A stretch of DNA of 64,000 nt from Pantoea eucrina (GTDB lineage: Bacteria > Pseudomonadota > Gammaproteobacteria > Enterobacterales > Enterobacteriaceae): positions 212,366 through 276,365 of the forward strand of contig NZ_MIPP01000001.1 in assembly GCF_002095385.1 (NCBI RefSeq), given 5' to 3'. Position numbers and translations under genes: made by a program. How positions within the stretch are numbered: the first letter of the stretch is position 1; every line of letters starts with the position of its first letter. This document shows positions 32,582 through 41,391 of the stretch, in pieces. The notes under the pieces were generated by a model. It worked only from the letters and a program-made list of their open reading frames with translations, had not been told where the DNA came from and searched no databases.

Positions 32582-33962
32582 TATCCAGCCCTACCACGCG
32601 CTGCATCTCTTCAAACGATGTCTCCCCGCGGCTTACCGCTTCAAGACCGGCGCTGAGCAGGGTTTTCATTCCCTGCTCGCTGGCGAGCGTCAGCACATGT
32701 TCCAGCGGCATATCTGAAGAGATGGCGTTCTGCAGCCTGCTGTTAACCGGCAGGATTTCAAACAGCGCAAGGCGCCCATAGTAGCCGGAAAAACAGTGGT
32801 CACAGCCCGGCGCTCGCCAGGTCTGCAGGGTGCCGGGCCAGAGCGTGGCAGGCAGATGAGCGATAGCCTGCGCTGGCTGGCGACAGTGCAGGCAGAGACG
32901 ACGAACCAGACGCTGTGCAATCACCAGCTGCAGCGCTGGCCCCAGCAGATAGCCCGGGATCTCCATCTGTCTGAGGCGCGTCAGCGTTTCAGCGGTAGAG
33001 TTTGTATGCAGCGTGGAGAGAACCAGGTGGCCGGTTTGTGCCGCTTTTACCGCAATACTGGCCGTTTCACTGTCGCGGATTTCACCGACCATGATCACAT
33101 CCGGATCCTGACGCAGCAGGGCACGCAGTACGCGATTAAAGTCGAGACCGCTGCGGGGGCGCACCTGAGTCTGATTGATGCCGGTCAGCGGGATCTCTAT
33201 CGGGTCTTCAACGCTGCAGATATTTTTTTCCGGCACGTTCAGTGCGCTGAGGCTGCTGTAGAGCGTAAAGGTTTTGCCGCTGCCGGTCGGGCCGGTCACC
33301 AGAATCAATCCCTGCGGTTTAACCAGAGCCTGTTTCAGCAGACGCAGCTGGGCCAGCGGCATACCGAGTTTATCCAGCGCAATCGCACTGCTTTCACCCT
33401 GCAGCAAGCGTACAACGGCTTTTTCGCCGTGGCTGACCGGCAGCGTGGCGAGGCGAAAGGCGGCATCGCTGCCGTTTATCTCCTGGGTAAACTGCCCATC
33501 CTGCGGCAGACGCCGCTCTGCAATATCAAGCCCGGCGAGCACCTTCAGCCGCGCCAGCACGGCTGCCGGCTGCACCTCCGGCAAGCGCGGCAGATTATGT
33601 AGCACGCCGTCGATGCGCAGCCGGATACGCAATCCCTGCGGCTGAGGCTCAATATGCACATCTGAAGCGCGTCGCTGTACGGCCTGATGCAAAATCTGGT
33701 TTACCGCCTCGGTTGCTGAGGCTGCGCTGCGCTGCTCAGGCAGCCGCTCATCGGATAGTGACGGGTGCAGCGCCTGCTCCATGCGGGCAGCCGGCCAGCA
33801 CTCAATCTCTACCTGACGCTGGCAGGCGAACTGCAGCGCCTCCAGCAGCTGCGGGTGGGGAGAGTCGGTAACGGCTACGCGCAGCCGGGTGTCATCATGC
33901 TGCAGCAGCCGCGCCTGATAGCGGGCGCACAGCGCCAGCAGTGTCGGATCATGCTCAGCCAT
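32574..33962 (-). CDS. hofB: Type IV pilus assembly-like ATPase HofB (PilB/GspE family)
   Basis: 462 residues with the ATG at 33962, which has AGGA eight bases upstream (E. coli 461); upstream ATG alternatives exist to 33983. Walker A VTGPTGSGKT, Walker B-type RALLRQDPDVIMVGEIRD, and GHLVLSTLHTN. A CxxC pair (LCLHC) and a second, CDHC, resemble the GspE zinc site. It starts inside the end of ppdD, so the three genes are one operon. Confidence 0.93.
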   Translation of the reverse strand: MAEHDPTLLALCARYQARLLQHDDTRLRVAVTDSPHPQLLEALQFACQRQVEIECWPAARMEQALHPSLSDERLPEQRSAASATEAVNQILHQAVQRRASDVHIEPQPQGLRIRLRIDGVLHNLPRLPEVQPAAVLARLKVLAGLDIAERRLPQDGQFTQEINGSDAAFRLATLPVSHGEKAVVRLLQGESSAIALDKLGMPLAQLRLLKQALVKPQGLILVTGPTGSGKTFTLYSSLSALNVPEKNICSVEDPIEIPLTGINQTQVRPRSGLDFNRVLRALLRQDPDVIMVGEIRDSETASIAVKAAQTGHLVLSTLHTNSTAETLTRLRQMEIPGYLLGPALQLVIAQRLVRRLCLHCRQPAQAIAHLPATLWPGTLQTWRAPGCDHCFSGYYGRLALFEILPVNSRLQNAISSDMPLEHVLTLASEQGMKTLLSAGLEAVSRGETSFEEMQRVVGLDNG

Positions 33963-34404
33963 TGGTCTCATCCTTATCTGCAAACCGGAACTGGTTCAGA
34001 CAGTTATCGCGCAGGCTGCTGCTGCTGCTGGTACAGCTGCGCTGCCAGTTAAGCATGCCTTCAGCCGTGTTCCAGACGGGCTGCATCTCCACGCTCAGCC
34101 CGCTGAGGTTCTCCTGGCCGGTAAGCGCAATCACGCCACCGGTAACGGTGAGCGAGGCGACATAGCGCGAGCCTCTGGCCGCCGGAATGCCGTGTTCACC
34201 AGCCTGACACTGTGCCGGACCGCCGCGCTCAATGGCGCAGAGTTCCACCGCCGTTTTATAGGGCAACATGGTTTGCAGCATGTCAGTCAGCGCTGCGCGC
34301 TGCAGGTAATTTTGATAAGCAGGCAGGCCAATTGCGCTGAGAATAGCGACGATGCCGATGACGATCATCAGTTCAATCAGGGTAAAACCGCGTTGTCTTT
34401 CCAT
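33955..34404 (-). CDS. ppdD: Prepilin-like protein PpdD (major type IV pilin homologue)
   Basis: 149 residues (146 in E. coli). Class III signal MERQRG/FTLIELMIVIGIVAIL with cleavage expected after Gly6 and Glu5 of the mature protein present. A C-terminal Cys pair could form the D-loop disulphide. Needs a prepilin peptidase encoded elsewhere. AGGAG lies ahead of the start. The upstream neighbour nadC of E. coli is absent. Confidence 0.94.
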   Translation of the reverse strand: MERQRGFTLIELMIVIGIVAILSAIGLPAYQNYLQRAALTDMLQTMLPYKTAVELCAIERGGPAQCQAGEHGIPAARGSRYVASLTVTGGVIALTGQENLSGLSVEMQPVWNTAEGMLNWQRSCTSSSSSLRDNCLNQFRFADKDETNG

Positions 34405-34709
34405 AGCAGGGCTCCTTTGTTCTGCAGCGCTACGATAAGCAGCACCCGCGGGTGATGAAAGCGTATCGCCTGAAAAACGGAGCGTGCCGCGCAGCCATTT
34501 TTAGCGATTGCAGCAAACGACAGTTGCAGTACCGGGCGGGCTCACAACGCCGGGCAGAACAGGGCCACCGGAAGCGTTATAACGCTGGCCTGTTTTTGCA
34601 GCGGCAGCGGCAATGACCGGAGGATGAGAAAGCGCGCTATCGCACGAAGACGCTAAACCCTGCTCTGAATCGTGATATTCTCGGCCTGATTTTGCTAAGG
34701 ATGAGAGAG
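34405..34709. other. ppdD-ampD divergent spacer without nadC
   Basis: About 305 bases with no gene recognised. E. coli carries nadC here. It holds the ppdD and ampD promoter regions and a rightward-facing terminator-like hairpin with no rightward gene upstream of it. No NadC-like stretch was recognised in either strand by eye. Confidence 0.55.
34558..34597 (+). terminator. Orphan rightward terminator-like hairpin
   Basis: AACAGGGCCA ... TGGCCTGTT followed by T's, enclosing the perfect palindrome GCGTTATAACGC. It faces right, but genes to its left point left, so it terminates nothing obvious. It might be a relic of a lost gene or an ampD leader element. Confidence 0.5.
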
Positions 34710-35261
34710 ATGAAACTGGAACAGGGCTGGATCAGCAGCGCCCGTAAGGTGCCCTCGCCCCACTTTAATGCACGCCCCGATAATGAAGCGCCGTCGCTGC
34801 TGGTGATCCACAACATCAGTTTGCCACCGGGCGAATTTGGCGGACCGTGGATCGATCGTCTGTTTACCGGCTCGCTGCCTGCCGATGCACACCCCTATTT
34901 TGCTGATATCGCGCAGCTGCGCGTGGCAGCGCACTGCCTGATCCGCCGCGACGGTGAGCTGGTACAGTACGTCTCACTAAACGAGCGCGCCTGGCATGCG
35001 GGCGTTTCGGCTTTCAGCGGGCGGGAAAACTGCAACGACTTTTCTATTGGTATTGAGCTGGAAGGCACCGACACGCTGCCTTACACCGACGCCCAGTACG
35101 CCATGCTGCAGCAGGTCACCGCGCTGCTGCAGCAGCACTATCCGCTGGCCGCCGATCGTATTACCGGCCATAGCGATATTGCACCCGGGCGTAAAACCGA
35201 TCCGGGCCCGGCGTTTGACTGGTCACGCTATAAACAGGGTACTACTCAGGAGAATACCTGA
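34710..35261 (+). CDS. ampD: 1,6-anhydro-MurNAc-L-alanine amidase AmpD
   Basis: Cytoplasmic zinc amidase that recycles anhydro-muropeptides and thereby keeps AmpR-dependent beta-lactamase off. The ATG at 34710 after AAGGATGAGAG gives 183 residues as in E. coli. Zinc ligands sit in [14 protein letters not shown] (His near 34) and [17 protein letters not shown] (His and Asp near 154-164). Confidence 0.97.
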   Translation: MKLEQGWISSARKVPSPHFNARPDNEAPSLLVIHNISLPPGEFGGPWIDRLFTGSLPADAHPYFADIAQLRVAAHCLIRRDGELVQYVSLNERAWHAGVSAFSGRENCNDFSIGIELEGTDTLPYTDAQYAMLQQVTALLQQHYPLAADRITGHSDIAPGRKTDPGPAFDWSRYKQGTTQENT

Positions 35262-35277
35262 CACCGCAGGAGCCATT

Positions 35278-36123
35278 ATGACGTTGTTTAGTTTGTTACT
35301 TGTTCTGGGATGGGAACGCCTGTTTAAAATGGGCGAACACTGGCAGCTGGATCACCGGCTGGAGCCGCTGTTCCGTGGCCGGCAGCGCTTTTCGCTGCCG
35401 CGCACGCTTCTGATGACCGCAGCAGCCATGCTGCTGGTGTGGCTGGTGGTCTGGAGTCTGCATGGCCTGCTGTTCGGGCTGCTGCAGCTGCTGTTCTGGA
35501 TTGTGACCGGACTGCTCTGTATCGGCGCCGGTTCTGCGCGACAGCATTATCATAACTATCTGCAGGCTGCCAGCCGTGATGATGAGGCGGCGCACCAGGC
35601 GATGGCTGCAGAGCTGACGCTCATTCATGGCGTGCCGGCAAACTGCAGCGAGCGTGAGTTCCTGCGCGAGCTGCAGAATGCGCTTATCTGGATCAACTTC
35701 CGTTTCTATCTCGCTCCGCTGTTCTGGTTCGTGGTCGGAGGGCCGGTGCTGCTGGTGGGGTACGCTTTTCTGCGCGCCTGGCAGAGCTGGCTGGCACGAC
35801 ACGCATCAGATCAGGCACGCGCTGCCTCAGGTGTTGATGCGCTGCTGCACGTGCTGGACTGGATCCCGGTGCGGCTGGCTGGCGTCGCTTATGCGCTGCT
35901 GGGTCACGGCGAGCGCGCGCTGCCCGCCTGGTTTGCTTCTCTGAGCGACCTCCATCGCGCTCAGTATCAGGTGCTGACCAGCCTGGCGCAGTTCTCGCTG
36001 GCGCGCGATCCGCACACGGATAAAGTCGCCACCCCACGCGTGGCGGTGGCGCTGGCAAAACGCACTTCGCTGGTGCTGGTGGTGGTGGTGGCGCTCCTGA
36101 CTATCTACGGCACGCTGGTGTGA
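35278..36123 (+). CDS. ampE: Inner membrane protein AmpE
   Basis: 281 residues (284 in E. coli), with four membrane helices (near 1-12, 40-62, 63-85/145-165 and the C-terminus). Linked to ampD; proposed sensory role in beta-lactamase induction, not firmly established. Start ATG 35278 has AGGAG; the longer frame overlaps ampD. Its 3' end overlaps the convergent GH43 gene by 19 bases. Confidence 0.95.
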   Translation: MTLFSLLLVLGWERLFKMGEHWQLDHRLEPLFRGRQRFSLPRTLLMTAAAMLLVWLVVWSLHGLLFGLLQLLFWIVTGLLCIGAGSARQHYHNYLQAASRDDEAAHQAMAAELTLIHGVPANCSEREFLRELQNALIWINFRFYLAPLFWFVVGGPVLLVGYAFLRAWQSWLARHASDQARAASGVDALLHVLDWIPVRLAGVAYALLGHGERALPAWFASLSDLHRAQYQVLTSLAQFSLARDPHTDKVATPRVAVALAKRTSLVLVVVVALLTIYGTLV

Positions 36124-37058
36124 TCTGCCGGAGGCACGCCAAAATCGGGCGTGCCATCCTCGCGCCAGCTGAAATATTTCAGGCGCGTATGGCGATTGGG
36201 ATCCCACAGCGGATCGCCCTCAATTTCCGTGTAGTTGCGGGCGTGATAAACCAGCACGTCGCGTCCCGCTTCATCCGTCGTAAAACTATTGTGTCCCGGC
36301 CCGTACTGCTGATTTTCCCAGCTGGTGGTAAACACCGGCCGCGCTGACTTCTGCCAGGCGATGCGATCGCGCGGATCGGCCTGCACGTCAATACTCAGCA
36401 TACCCAGACAGTAGTTTTCATCGGTCGCGCTGGCGGAGTAGGTCACAAACAGCCGGTTGCCGTGACGGATCGCCGCCGGACCTTCGTTAACGCTGAAGCC
36501 GGCACACTCCCACTCATATTCAGGCCGGCTCAGCATCACCGGCGTGCCTTTAAGCGTCCAGGGGTTAAGCAGCTCGGCCAGATAAAGATTGGAATTACCG
36601 GGAATAGCGGGATCTTTTTGTGCCCAGAGATACCAGTTTTTACCCTGATGGACGAAATGGGTGGCGTCCAGCGCAAAGCTATCGAACTGCGTTTCGACCC
36701 GGCGACAGGGCTGCCAGTAGCCGGTCAGCGGATCGGCATTATCGCAGACCAGCGCATACATGCGATGCTGAAACAGTCCCTCTTTGATCTCCCGGCTCGG
36801 CGCCGCCGCAAAGTAGATGACCCACTGACCATTAATGTGGTGCAGCTCGGGCGCCCAGATCAGCTCACTGTATTCACCCTGATCCGGCTTGCGCCAGACG
36901 GTAACGGCGGGTGCCTCACGCAGTCCCGCAAGCGTGCTGGCGTGGCGCAGCTCCAGCCGATCGTATTCCGGTACTGAGGCGATAAAGTAGTAGCCAGCGC
37001 CGTGCCGCAGAATAAAGGGATCGGCGCGCTGCGTAATAAAAGGGTTAGGCCAGGTCAT
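36105..37058 (-). CDS. Glycoside hydrolase family 43, probable arabinofuranosidase/xylosidase
   Basis: 317 residues, no signal peptide, hence cytoplasmic. Five-bladed propeller GH43 layout with the expected catalytic trio: general base Asp13 in RADPFIL, Asp131 in ALDATHF and acid Glu192 in VNEGPAA. The [16 protein letters not shown] region resembles exo-arabinofuranosidases of this family. It overlaps the upstream GPH transporter by 4 bases (ATGA), so the pair probably imports and cleaves pentose oligosaccharides. E. coli has nothing between ampE and aroP. Exact substrate unknown. Confidence 0.88.
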   Translation of the reverse strand: MTWPNPFITQRADPFILRHGAGYYFIASVPEYDRLELRHASTLAGLREAPAVTVWRKPDQGEYSELIWAPELHHINGQWVIYFAAAPSREIKEGLFQHRMYALVCDNADPLTGYWQPCRRVETQFDSFALDATHFVHQGKNWYLWAQKDPAIPGNSNLYLAELLNPWTLKGTPVMLSRPEYEWECAGFSVNEGPAAIRHGNRLFVTYSASATDENYCLGMLSIDVQADPRDRIAWQKSARPVFTTSWENQQYGPGHNSFTTDEAGRDVLVYHARNYTEIEGDPLWDPNRHTRLKYFSWREDGTPDFGVPPADHTSVP

Positions 37059-38461
37059 TTGATCTCTCCGGGTTGAGTGGTTGCGGCCGGGGATGGAGCG
37101 GACAAATCGCGAAAGTTAGCGCGGCGCAGCGCCAGGTCATCCTGAATCGTGCGCATCAGCTTGCGATCCACTTTCATCAGGCGCACTACGCCTGCGGTGA
37201 TCAGATAGCCGACACCGGGTATTACGGTAAAGAGCAGCATAATGCCGTTGACGGCGCTGGCGGACTGCTGTTTTGCACCCGCGTCATAGCCGTAAACCGA
37301 CAGCAAAAAGCCGACCATGGCACCCGCAACCGCCAGCCCGACCTTGAGAAAAAAGAGATTGCCGGAAAAGCTCATACCGGTAATACGCTTGCCGGTTTTC
37401 CACTCGCCATAGTCATCCACATCGGCCATCAGCGACCAGTGCAGCGGCGAGGGGATCTGATGCAGAATATTCAGCAGGAAATAGGCCACCACCACCGTGA
37501 CGGTAGCGTGTGGATCGATCCAGTAAAACCCGCAGGAGAAGAGCGCCAGGGCGATATTGGTCCAGAAAAAGACCTTCAGCTTGCACCAGCGGTCGGTGAG
37601 ATATTTTGCCAACGTGCTGCCACCCATCATGCCGATCACGCCAAGGCTGATAAACAGCGTGGCAAAATGCGTCGACTGGCCCATGACCCAGGTCACGTAA
37701 TACATGGTGGCCGCCATGCGGATAAAGCCGGGACAGACGTTGCAGAAGGTCAGCAGCAGAATGCGCACCCACTGATCGTTTTTCCAGATATCGCGCAGGT
37801 CTTTCTTCAGATCGTCATGCGTCGGCACCGCAGGCCGGATTCGTTCGCGGACGTTAGCAAAACAGAACAGAAACATCGCCAGGCCAATCAGCGCCAGCAC
37901 GCTCATCGCCAGCTGATAGCCGCGCGCCTTGTTGTCACCGCCAAACCACTCCGCCATAGGCAGCAGTGAGAGTGAGAGGATCAGCGTGGCGACACCCACC
38001 ATCACGAAGCGATAAGACTGACAGGAAACGCGCTCGCCCGGATCGCTGGTGATAACGCCGCCCAGTGAACAGTAGGGAATATTGATGGCGGTATAGGTCA
38101 GCGACATCAGGAAATAGGTGACAAAGGCCCAGATAACTTTGTTTTCATAGCTCCAGTCCGGCGTGGTAAACATCAGTACGCTGAACAGAACATATGGCAC
38201 TGAGACCCAGAGCAGCCAGGGACGGAAGCGGCCCCATCGGCTCTGGGTACGATCCGCTATCGCGCCCATGATGGGGTCTGTTACCGCATCCAGCACGCGT
38301 ACCGAAAGCAGCAGTACGCCGACCAGCGCAGGTGCCAGGCCAAAAACATCGGTGTAGAAGTAGTTCAGAAACAGCATGATCGCGCCACCAATCATGTTAC
38401 AGCCGGCATCGCCCATGCCATATCCCAGTTTTTCTCTGAATGAGAGTGCAGCACTTTTCAT
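37055..38461 (-). CDS. GPH-family (MelB/XynB-like) sugar:cation symporter
   Basis: 468 residues with the ATG at 38461, six bases after AGGAG; a TTG further up is less likely. Twelve predicted membrane helices of the glycoside-pentoside-hexuronide family, with the hallmark REKLGYGMGDAGCN at the N-terminus, DAVTDPIMGAIADRT near 60 and MADVDDYGEWKTGKR near 345. Co-transcribed with the GH43 gene. The likely cargo is an arabino- or xylo-oligosaccharide, inferred from the partner enzyme. Confidence 0.9.
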   Translation of the reverse strand: MKSAALSFREKLGYGMGDAGCNMIGGAIMLFLNYFYTDVFGLAPALVGVLLLSVRVLDAVTDPIMGAIADRTQSRWGRFRPWLLWVSVPYVLFSVLMFTTPDWSYENKVIWAFVTYFLMSLTYTAINIPYCSLGGVITSDPGERVSCQSYRFVMVGVATLILSLSLLPMAEWFGGDNKARGYQLAMSVLALIGLAMFLFCFANVRERIRPAVPTHDDLKKDLRDIWKNDQWVRILLLTFCNVCPGFIRMAATMYYVTWVMGQSTHFATLFISLGVIGMMGGSTLAKYLTDRWCKLKVFFWTNIALALFSCGFYWIDPHATVTVVVAYFLLNILHQIPSPLHWSLMADVDDYGEWKTGKRITGMSFSGNLFFLKVGLAVAGAMVGFLLSVYGYDAGAKQQSASAVNGIMLLFTVIPGVGYLITAGVVRLMKVDRKLMRTIQDDLALRRANFRDLSAPSPAATTQPGEIK

Positions 38462-38621
38462 CGTCGTCTCCTGCGACAAGTGGAGCGAAAAGTATCAGCG
38501 CAAACGGCAGGCAGAGGTGATCAACAATGAGTCGCGTAGATGGACAAAACGGGTGCAGGAAAAAAAGTGTGAGGACGATCGGCAGAGGTGCCCGGTCAGA
38601 TGAACCGGGCACGCGGGACTA

Positions 38622-39977
38622 TCAGGCTTTCTGCGTTTTGTTTTTAATGGCGTAACCCACCGCCAGAATAACCAGCCAGACCGGAATCAGCCATACCGAG
38701 ATCGCCATTCCAGGCGTCATCGCCATGATCACCAGCACGGCGGCCATAAACAGCAGGCAGAGCCAGTTACCGGCCGGGTAGAGCACCGCGCGGAAGCGCG
38801 TAGTGACACCCTGCTGATCTTTCTTACGGCGGAATTTCATATGTGCCAGGCTAATCATCGCCCAGTTGATAACCAGGGCCGACACCACCAGAGACATCAG
38901 GATGCCAAAGGCTTCTCCCGGCATAAGATAGTTAATCAACACGCACAGCGCGGTAGCGACCGCTGAGACCATAATGGTGGCAACCGGTACGCCACGACGA
39001 TCAACCCTGAGCAGCGCTTTTGGCGCATTGCCCTGCTGGGCCAGGCCGAACAGCATACGACTGTTGCAGTAAACACAGCTGTTATAGACCGAGAGCGCCG
39101 CCGTCAGGATCACGACGTTCAGCGCATTCGCGACCAGCGCATCACCCAGCTCATGGAAGATCAGGACAAACGGACTGGTGTCAGCGGTGACGCGCGTCCA
39201 GGGCAGCAGCGACAGCAGCACTGCCAGTGAGCCAATGTAAAAAATCAGAATGCGCCACAGCACCTGATTAGTGGCTTTAGGAATGCTCTCTTCCGGGTTG
39301 TCCGCTTCTGCAGCGGTAATGCCTACCAGCTCCAGGCCGCCAAAGGAGAACATAATAATTGCCATCATCATAACCAGACCGGTCATGCCGTGCGGCAGAA
39401 AGCCGCCCTGAGCCCACAGGTTGCTGACGGTTGCCTGCGGACCGGCGTTGCCGCTGAACAGCAGCCAGCCGCCAAACAGGATCATGCCGATAACGGCCAC
39501 GACTTTGATAATGGCGAACCAGAACTCCATCTCACCAAATACTTTGACGTTGGTCAGGTTAATAGCATTGATGACGACAAAGAAAATAGCGGCACTGGCC
39601 CAGGCAGGGAAATCGGGATACCAGAACTGAATATATTTGCCGACGGCGCTGAGCTCGGCCATCGCAACCAGCACATAGAGCACCCAGTAGTTCCAGCCAG
39701 AGGCGAAGCCGGCAAAATTGCCCCAGTATTTGTAGGCAAAATGGCTGAAGCTGCCGGCAACCGGCTCCTCAACCACCATTTCGCCCAGCTGGCGCATAAT
39801 TAAAAAGGCGATAAATCCGGCAATGGCATAACCCAGAATCACGGCCGGGCCGGCAGATTTAATAACCGATGCGCTACCCAGAAACAGGCCGGTGCCGACG
39901 GCACCGCCCAGCGCGATCAGCTGGATATGGCGATTCTTCAGGCCGCGATGCAGCGCTTCGCCATGCTGTTGTTCCAT
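38622..39977 (-). CDS. aroP: Aromatic amino acid permease AroP
   Basis: 451 residues (457 in E. coli); twelve-helix APC-family proton symporter for Phe, Tyr and Trp. Conserved N-terminus LHRGLKNRHIQLIALGGAVG and GTGLFLGSASVIKSAGPAV. Divergent from pdhR. A TyrR-like box lies 64 bases upstream of its start, as expected for aroP repression. PheP is a close relative, but the position next to pdhR supports AroP. Confidence 0.94.
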   Translation of the reverse strand: MEQQHGEALHRGLKNRHIQLIALGGAVGTGLFLGSASVIKSAGPAVILGYAIAGFIAFLIMRQLGEMVVEEPVAGSFSHFAYKYWGNFAGFASGWNYWVLYVLVAMAELSAVGKYIQFWYPDFPAWASAAIFFVVINAINLTNVKVFGEMEFWFAIIKVVAVIGMILFGGWLLFSGNAGPQATVSNLWAQGGFLPHGMTGLVMMMAIIMFSFGGLELVGITAAEADNPEESIPKATNQVLWRILIFYIGSLAVLLSLLPWTRVTADTSPFVLIFHELGDALVANALNVVILTAALSVYNSCVYCNSRMLFGLAQQGNAPKALLRVDRRGVPVATIMVSAVATALCVLINYLMPGEAFGILMSLVVSALVINWAMISLAHMKFRRKKDQQGVTTRFRAVLYPAGNWLCLLFMAAVLVIMAMTPGMAISVWLIPVWLVILAVGYAIKNKTQKA

Positions 39978-40040
39978 ACAAACCTCTTTGTATTGTTATT
40001 GTGCGCCTGCAGTGCCCGCACTTAAGGCTGTGATACTGCG

Positions 40041-40058
40041 TGTAATCTTTTCTTTACG
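40041..40058. promoter_or_regulatory. TyrR box upstream of aroP
   Basis: TGTAATCTTTTCTTTACG: 10 of the 12 defined positions of the TyrR consensus TGTAAA-N6-TTTACA. Its place 64 bases upstream of the aroP start fits TyrR-mediated repression known for aroP in E. coli. Confidence 0.6.
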
Positions 40059-40158
40059 AATTCAGACTGGCTCTCTGTAGCGAGACGCTATTCAGGCGAC
40101 CAGAATAGTGATAAGCGCGCGACTTTGCACCTGCTTTTGCTTTTTGTGCTAAGGAGTG

Positions 40159-40212
40159 ATGGAAAAAGCAGCGATTTACTCTGTGATTTCCCTTGCGCTA
40201 TTTCTGCCATGA
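40159..40212 (+). CDS. Possible 17-residue hydrophobic small ORF
   Basis: ATG after AAGGAGTG (the 2-base spacing is short), coding MEKAAIYSVISLALFLP then stop. Hydrophobic enough for a membrane peptide. No homology recognised; composition alone is weak evidence. Confidence 0.15.
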   Translation: MEKAAIYSVISLALFLP

Positions 40213-40451
40213 ATAATGCTTAAACACGAATAGCTTTCGCTTATGGCGTATAAGAGAAATGACCGCTTTTGCAGTGTAAGGTTTGGTAAAAGTGAAACCT
40301 GTTAACAACTTCGCGCAGTTGTTTCTTTTTCCTGCTACTACGGCGGCTTAAGGCGTGATGCCTGGGTTCAGGGCTATATCGGGCTGGAAGTAAGAGAGTG
40401 GCCATATAGACACAAGGTGAATACTTTGTTACTTTACGGGCACCATTTTTC

Positions 40452-40468
40452 AATTGGTATTACCAATT
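40452..40468. promoter_or_regulatory. PdhR operator
   Basis: AATTGGTATTACCAATT, a perfect palindrome matching the PdhR consensus (AATTGGT-N3-ACCAATT), 32 bases upstream of the pdhR start. It should give pyruvate-relieved autorepression of pdhR-aceEF-lpd. Confidence 0.88.
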
Positions 40469-40500
40469 TACTCCAGACGTTTGGCTTATAAGAAGGGAAG

Positions 40501-41265
40501 ATGGCTTATAGTAAAATTCGCCAGCCCAAGCTCTCCGATGCGATAGAGCAGCAGCTGGAATCCCTGATTATGGAAGGGACCCTTCAGCCGGGTGAGAAAC
40601 TGCTCCCCGAGCGCGAACTGGCCAAACAGTTTGATGTCTCACGTCCATCGCTACGCGAAGCGATTCAGAGTCTGGAAGCCAAAGGTTTACTGCTGCGTCG
40701 CCAGGGTGGCGGCACATTTGTGCAGCAGAACCTCTGGCAGAGCTTAAGCGACCCCCTGGTCGGGCTGCTGGCCCAGCATCCGGAATCTCAGTTCGATCTG
40801 CTGGAAACCCGTCATGCGCTGGAAGGCGTGGCTGCCTACTACGCAGCGCTGCGCGGTACCGATGAAGATCTCCAGCGTATTCGCGACTGCCATCTTCAGA
40901 TTCAGCAGGCGCAGGAGAGCGGCGATCTCGACGCCGAAGCGGACGCCGTCATGAAGTATCAGATTGCGGTCACGGAAGCGGCGCATAATGTGGTGCTGCT
41001 GCACCTGCTGCGCTCTATGAGCCCGATGCTGGAACAAAACGTACGTCAGAATTTCGAATTGCTCTACGCTCGCCGCGAAATGCTGGCGAAAGTGAGCGAG
41101 CATCGCGCCAGTATTTTTGCGGCGATTGTGGCGCGCGAGCCGGAACAGGCCCGCGAAGCCTCGCATCGTCATCTGGCGTTTATAGAGGAAATCTTGCTGG
41201 ACAGAAGTCGGGAGCAGAGCCGTCGTGAACGCTCCCTGCGTCGTTTACAGCAACGCAAGGAATAA
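40501..41265 (+). CDS. pdhR: Pyruvate dehydrogenase complex repressor PdhR
   Basis: 254 residues, equal to E. coli. GntR-family (FadR-type) helix-turn-helix at about 10-75, including [20 protein letters not shown], then a helical FCD pyruvate-sensing domain. Ribosome site GAAGGGAAG. It represses its own operon through the palindrome just upstream and is first gene of the pdh operon. Confidence 0.97.
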   Translation: MAYSKIRQPKLSDAIEQQLESLIMEGTLQPGEKLLPERELAKQFDVSRPSLREAIQSLEAKGLLLRRQGGGTFVQQNLWQSLSDPLVGLLAQHPESQFDLLETRHALEGVAAYYAALRGTDEDLQRIRDCHLQIQQAQESGDLDAEADAVMKYQIAVTEAAHNVVLLHLLRSMSPMLEQNVRQNFELLYARREMLAKVSEHRASIFAAIVAREPEQAREASHRHLAFIEEILLDRSREQSRRERSLRRLQQRKE

Positions 41266-41298
41266 CGTACGGCAACGAACGTGCGACATAAACGACGG

Positions 41299-41347
41299 GC
41301 CTGTCTTCTTGTGCTGTGAACCTGAAGCACAACACAAGCAGACAGGC
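41299..41347 (+). repeat. Long imperfect hairpin in the pdhR-aceE spacer
   Basis: Two 20-base arms (41299-41318 and 41328-41347) pair at 18 of 20 positions around a 9-base loop, in the 126-base gap between pdhR and aceE. No T run follows. In the read-through mRNA it would be a stable stem about 45 bases ahead of aceE, suitable for RNase processing, 5'-end stabilisation or pausing. Confidence 0.7.
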
Positions 41348-41391
41348 TCCTGATAATTCAACGTATTAGACACAGATAAGGAATACCCCCC

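Larger units (their letters stand above)
39978..40500. other. aroP-pdhR divergent regulatory region
   Basis: 523 bases with a TyrR-like box near aroP, a perfect PdhR operator near pdhR, and otherwise AT-rich sequence. A 17-residue hydrophobic ORF with a ribosome-site-like AAGGAG lies in the middle. No other gene was recognised. Confidence 0.6.

Noticed and set aside
31382..34404. Complete type IV pilus or competence system
   Set aside because: Only ppdD-hofB-hofC are present; secretin, peptidase and minor pilins are not in the window, as in E. coli.
37073..37969. 298-codon ORF antisense to the GPH symporter
   Set aside because: Composition rich in His, Gln and Arg, no family resemblance; the opposite strand encodes an obvious 12-helix transporter.
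36105..38461. GH43/GPH cassette as part of a mobile element
   Set aside because: No integrase, transposase, tRNA, direct or inverted repeats were seen at its edges, and codon use resembles the surroundings.
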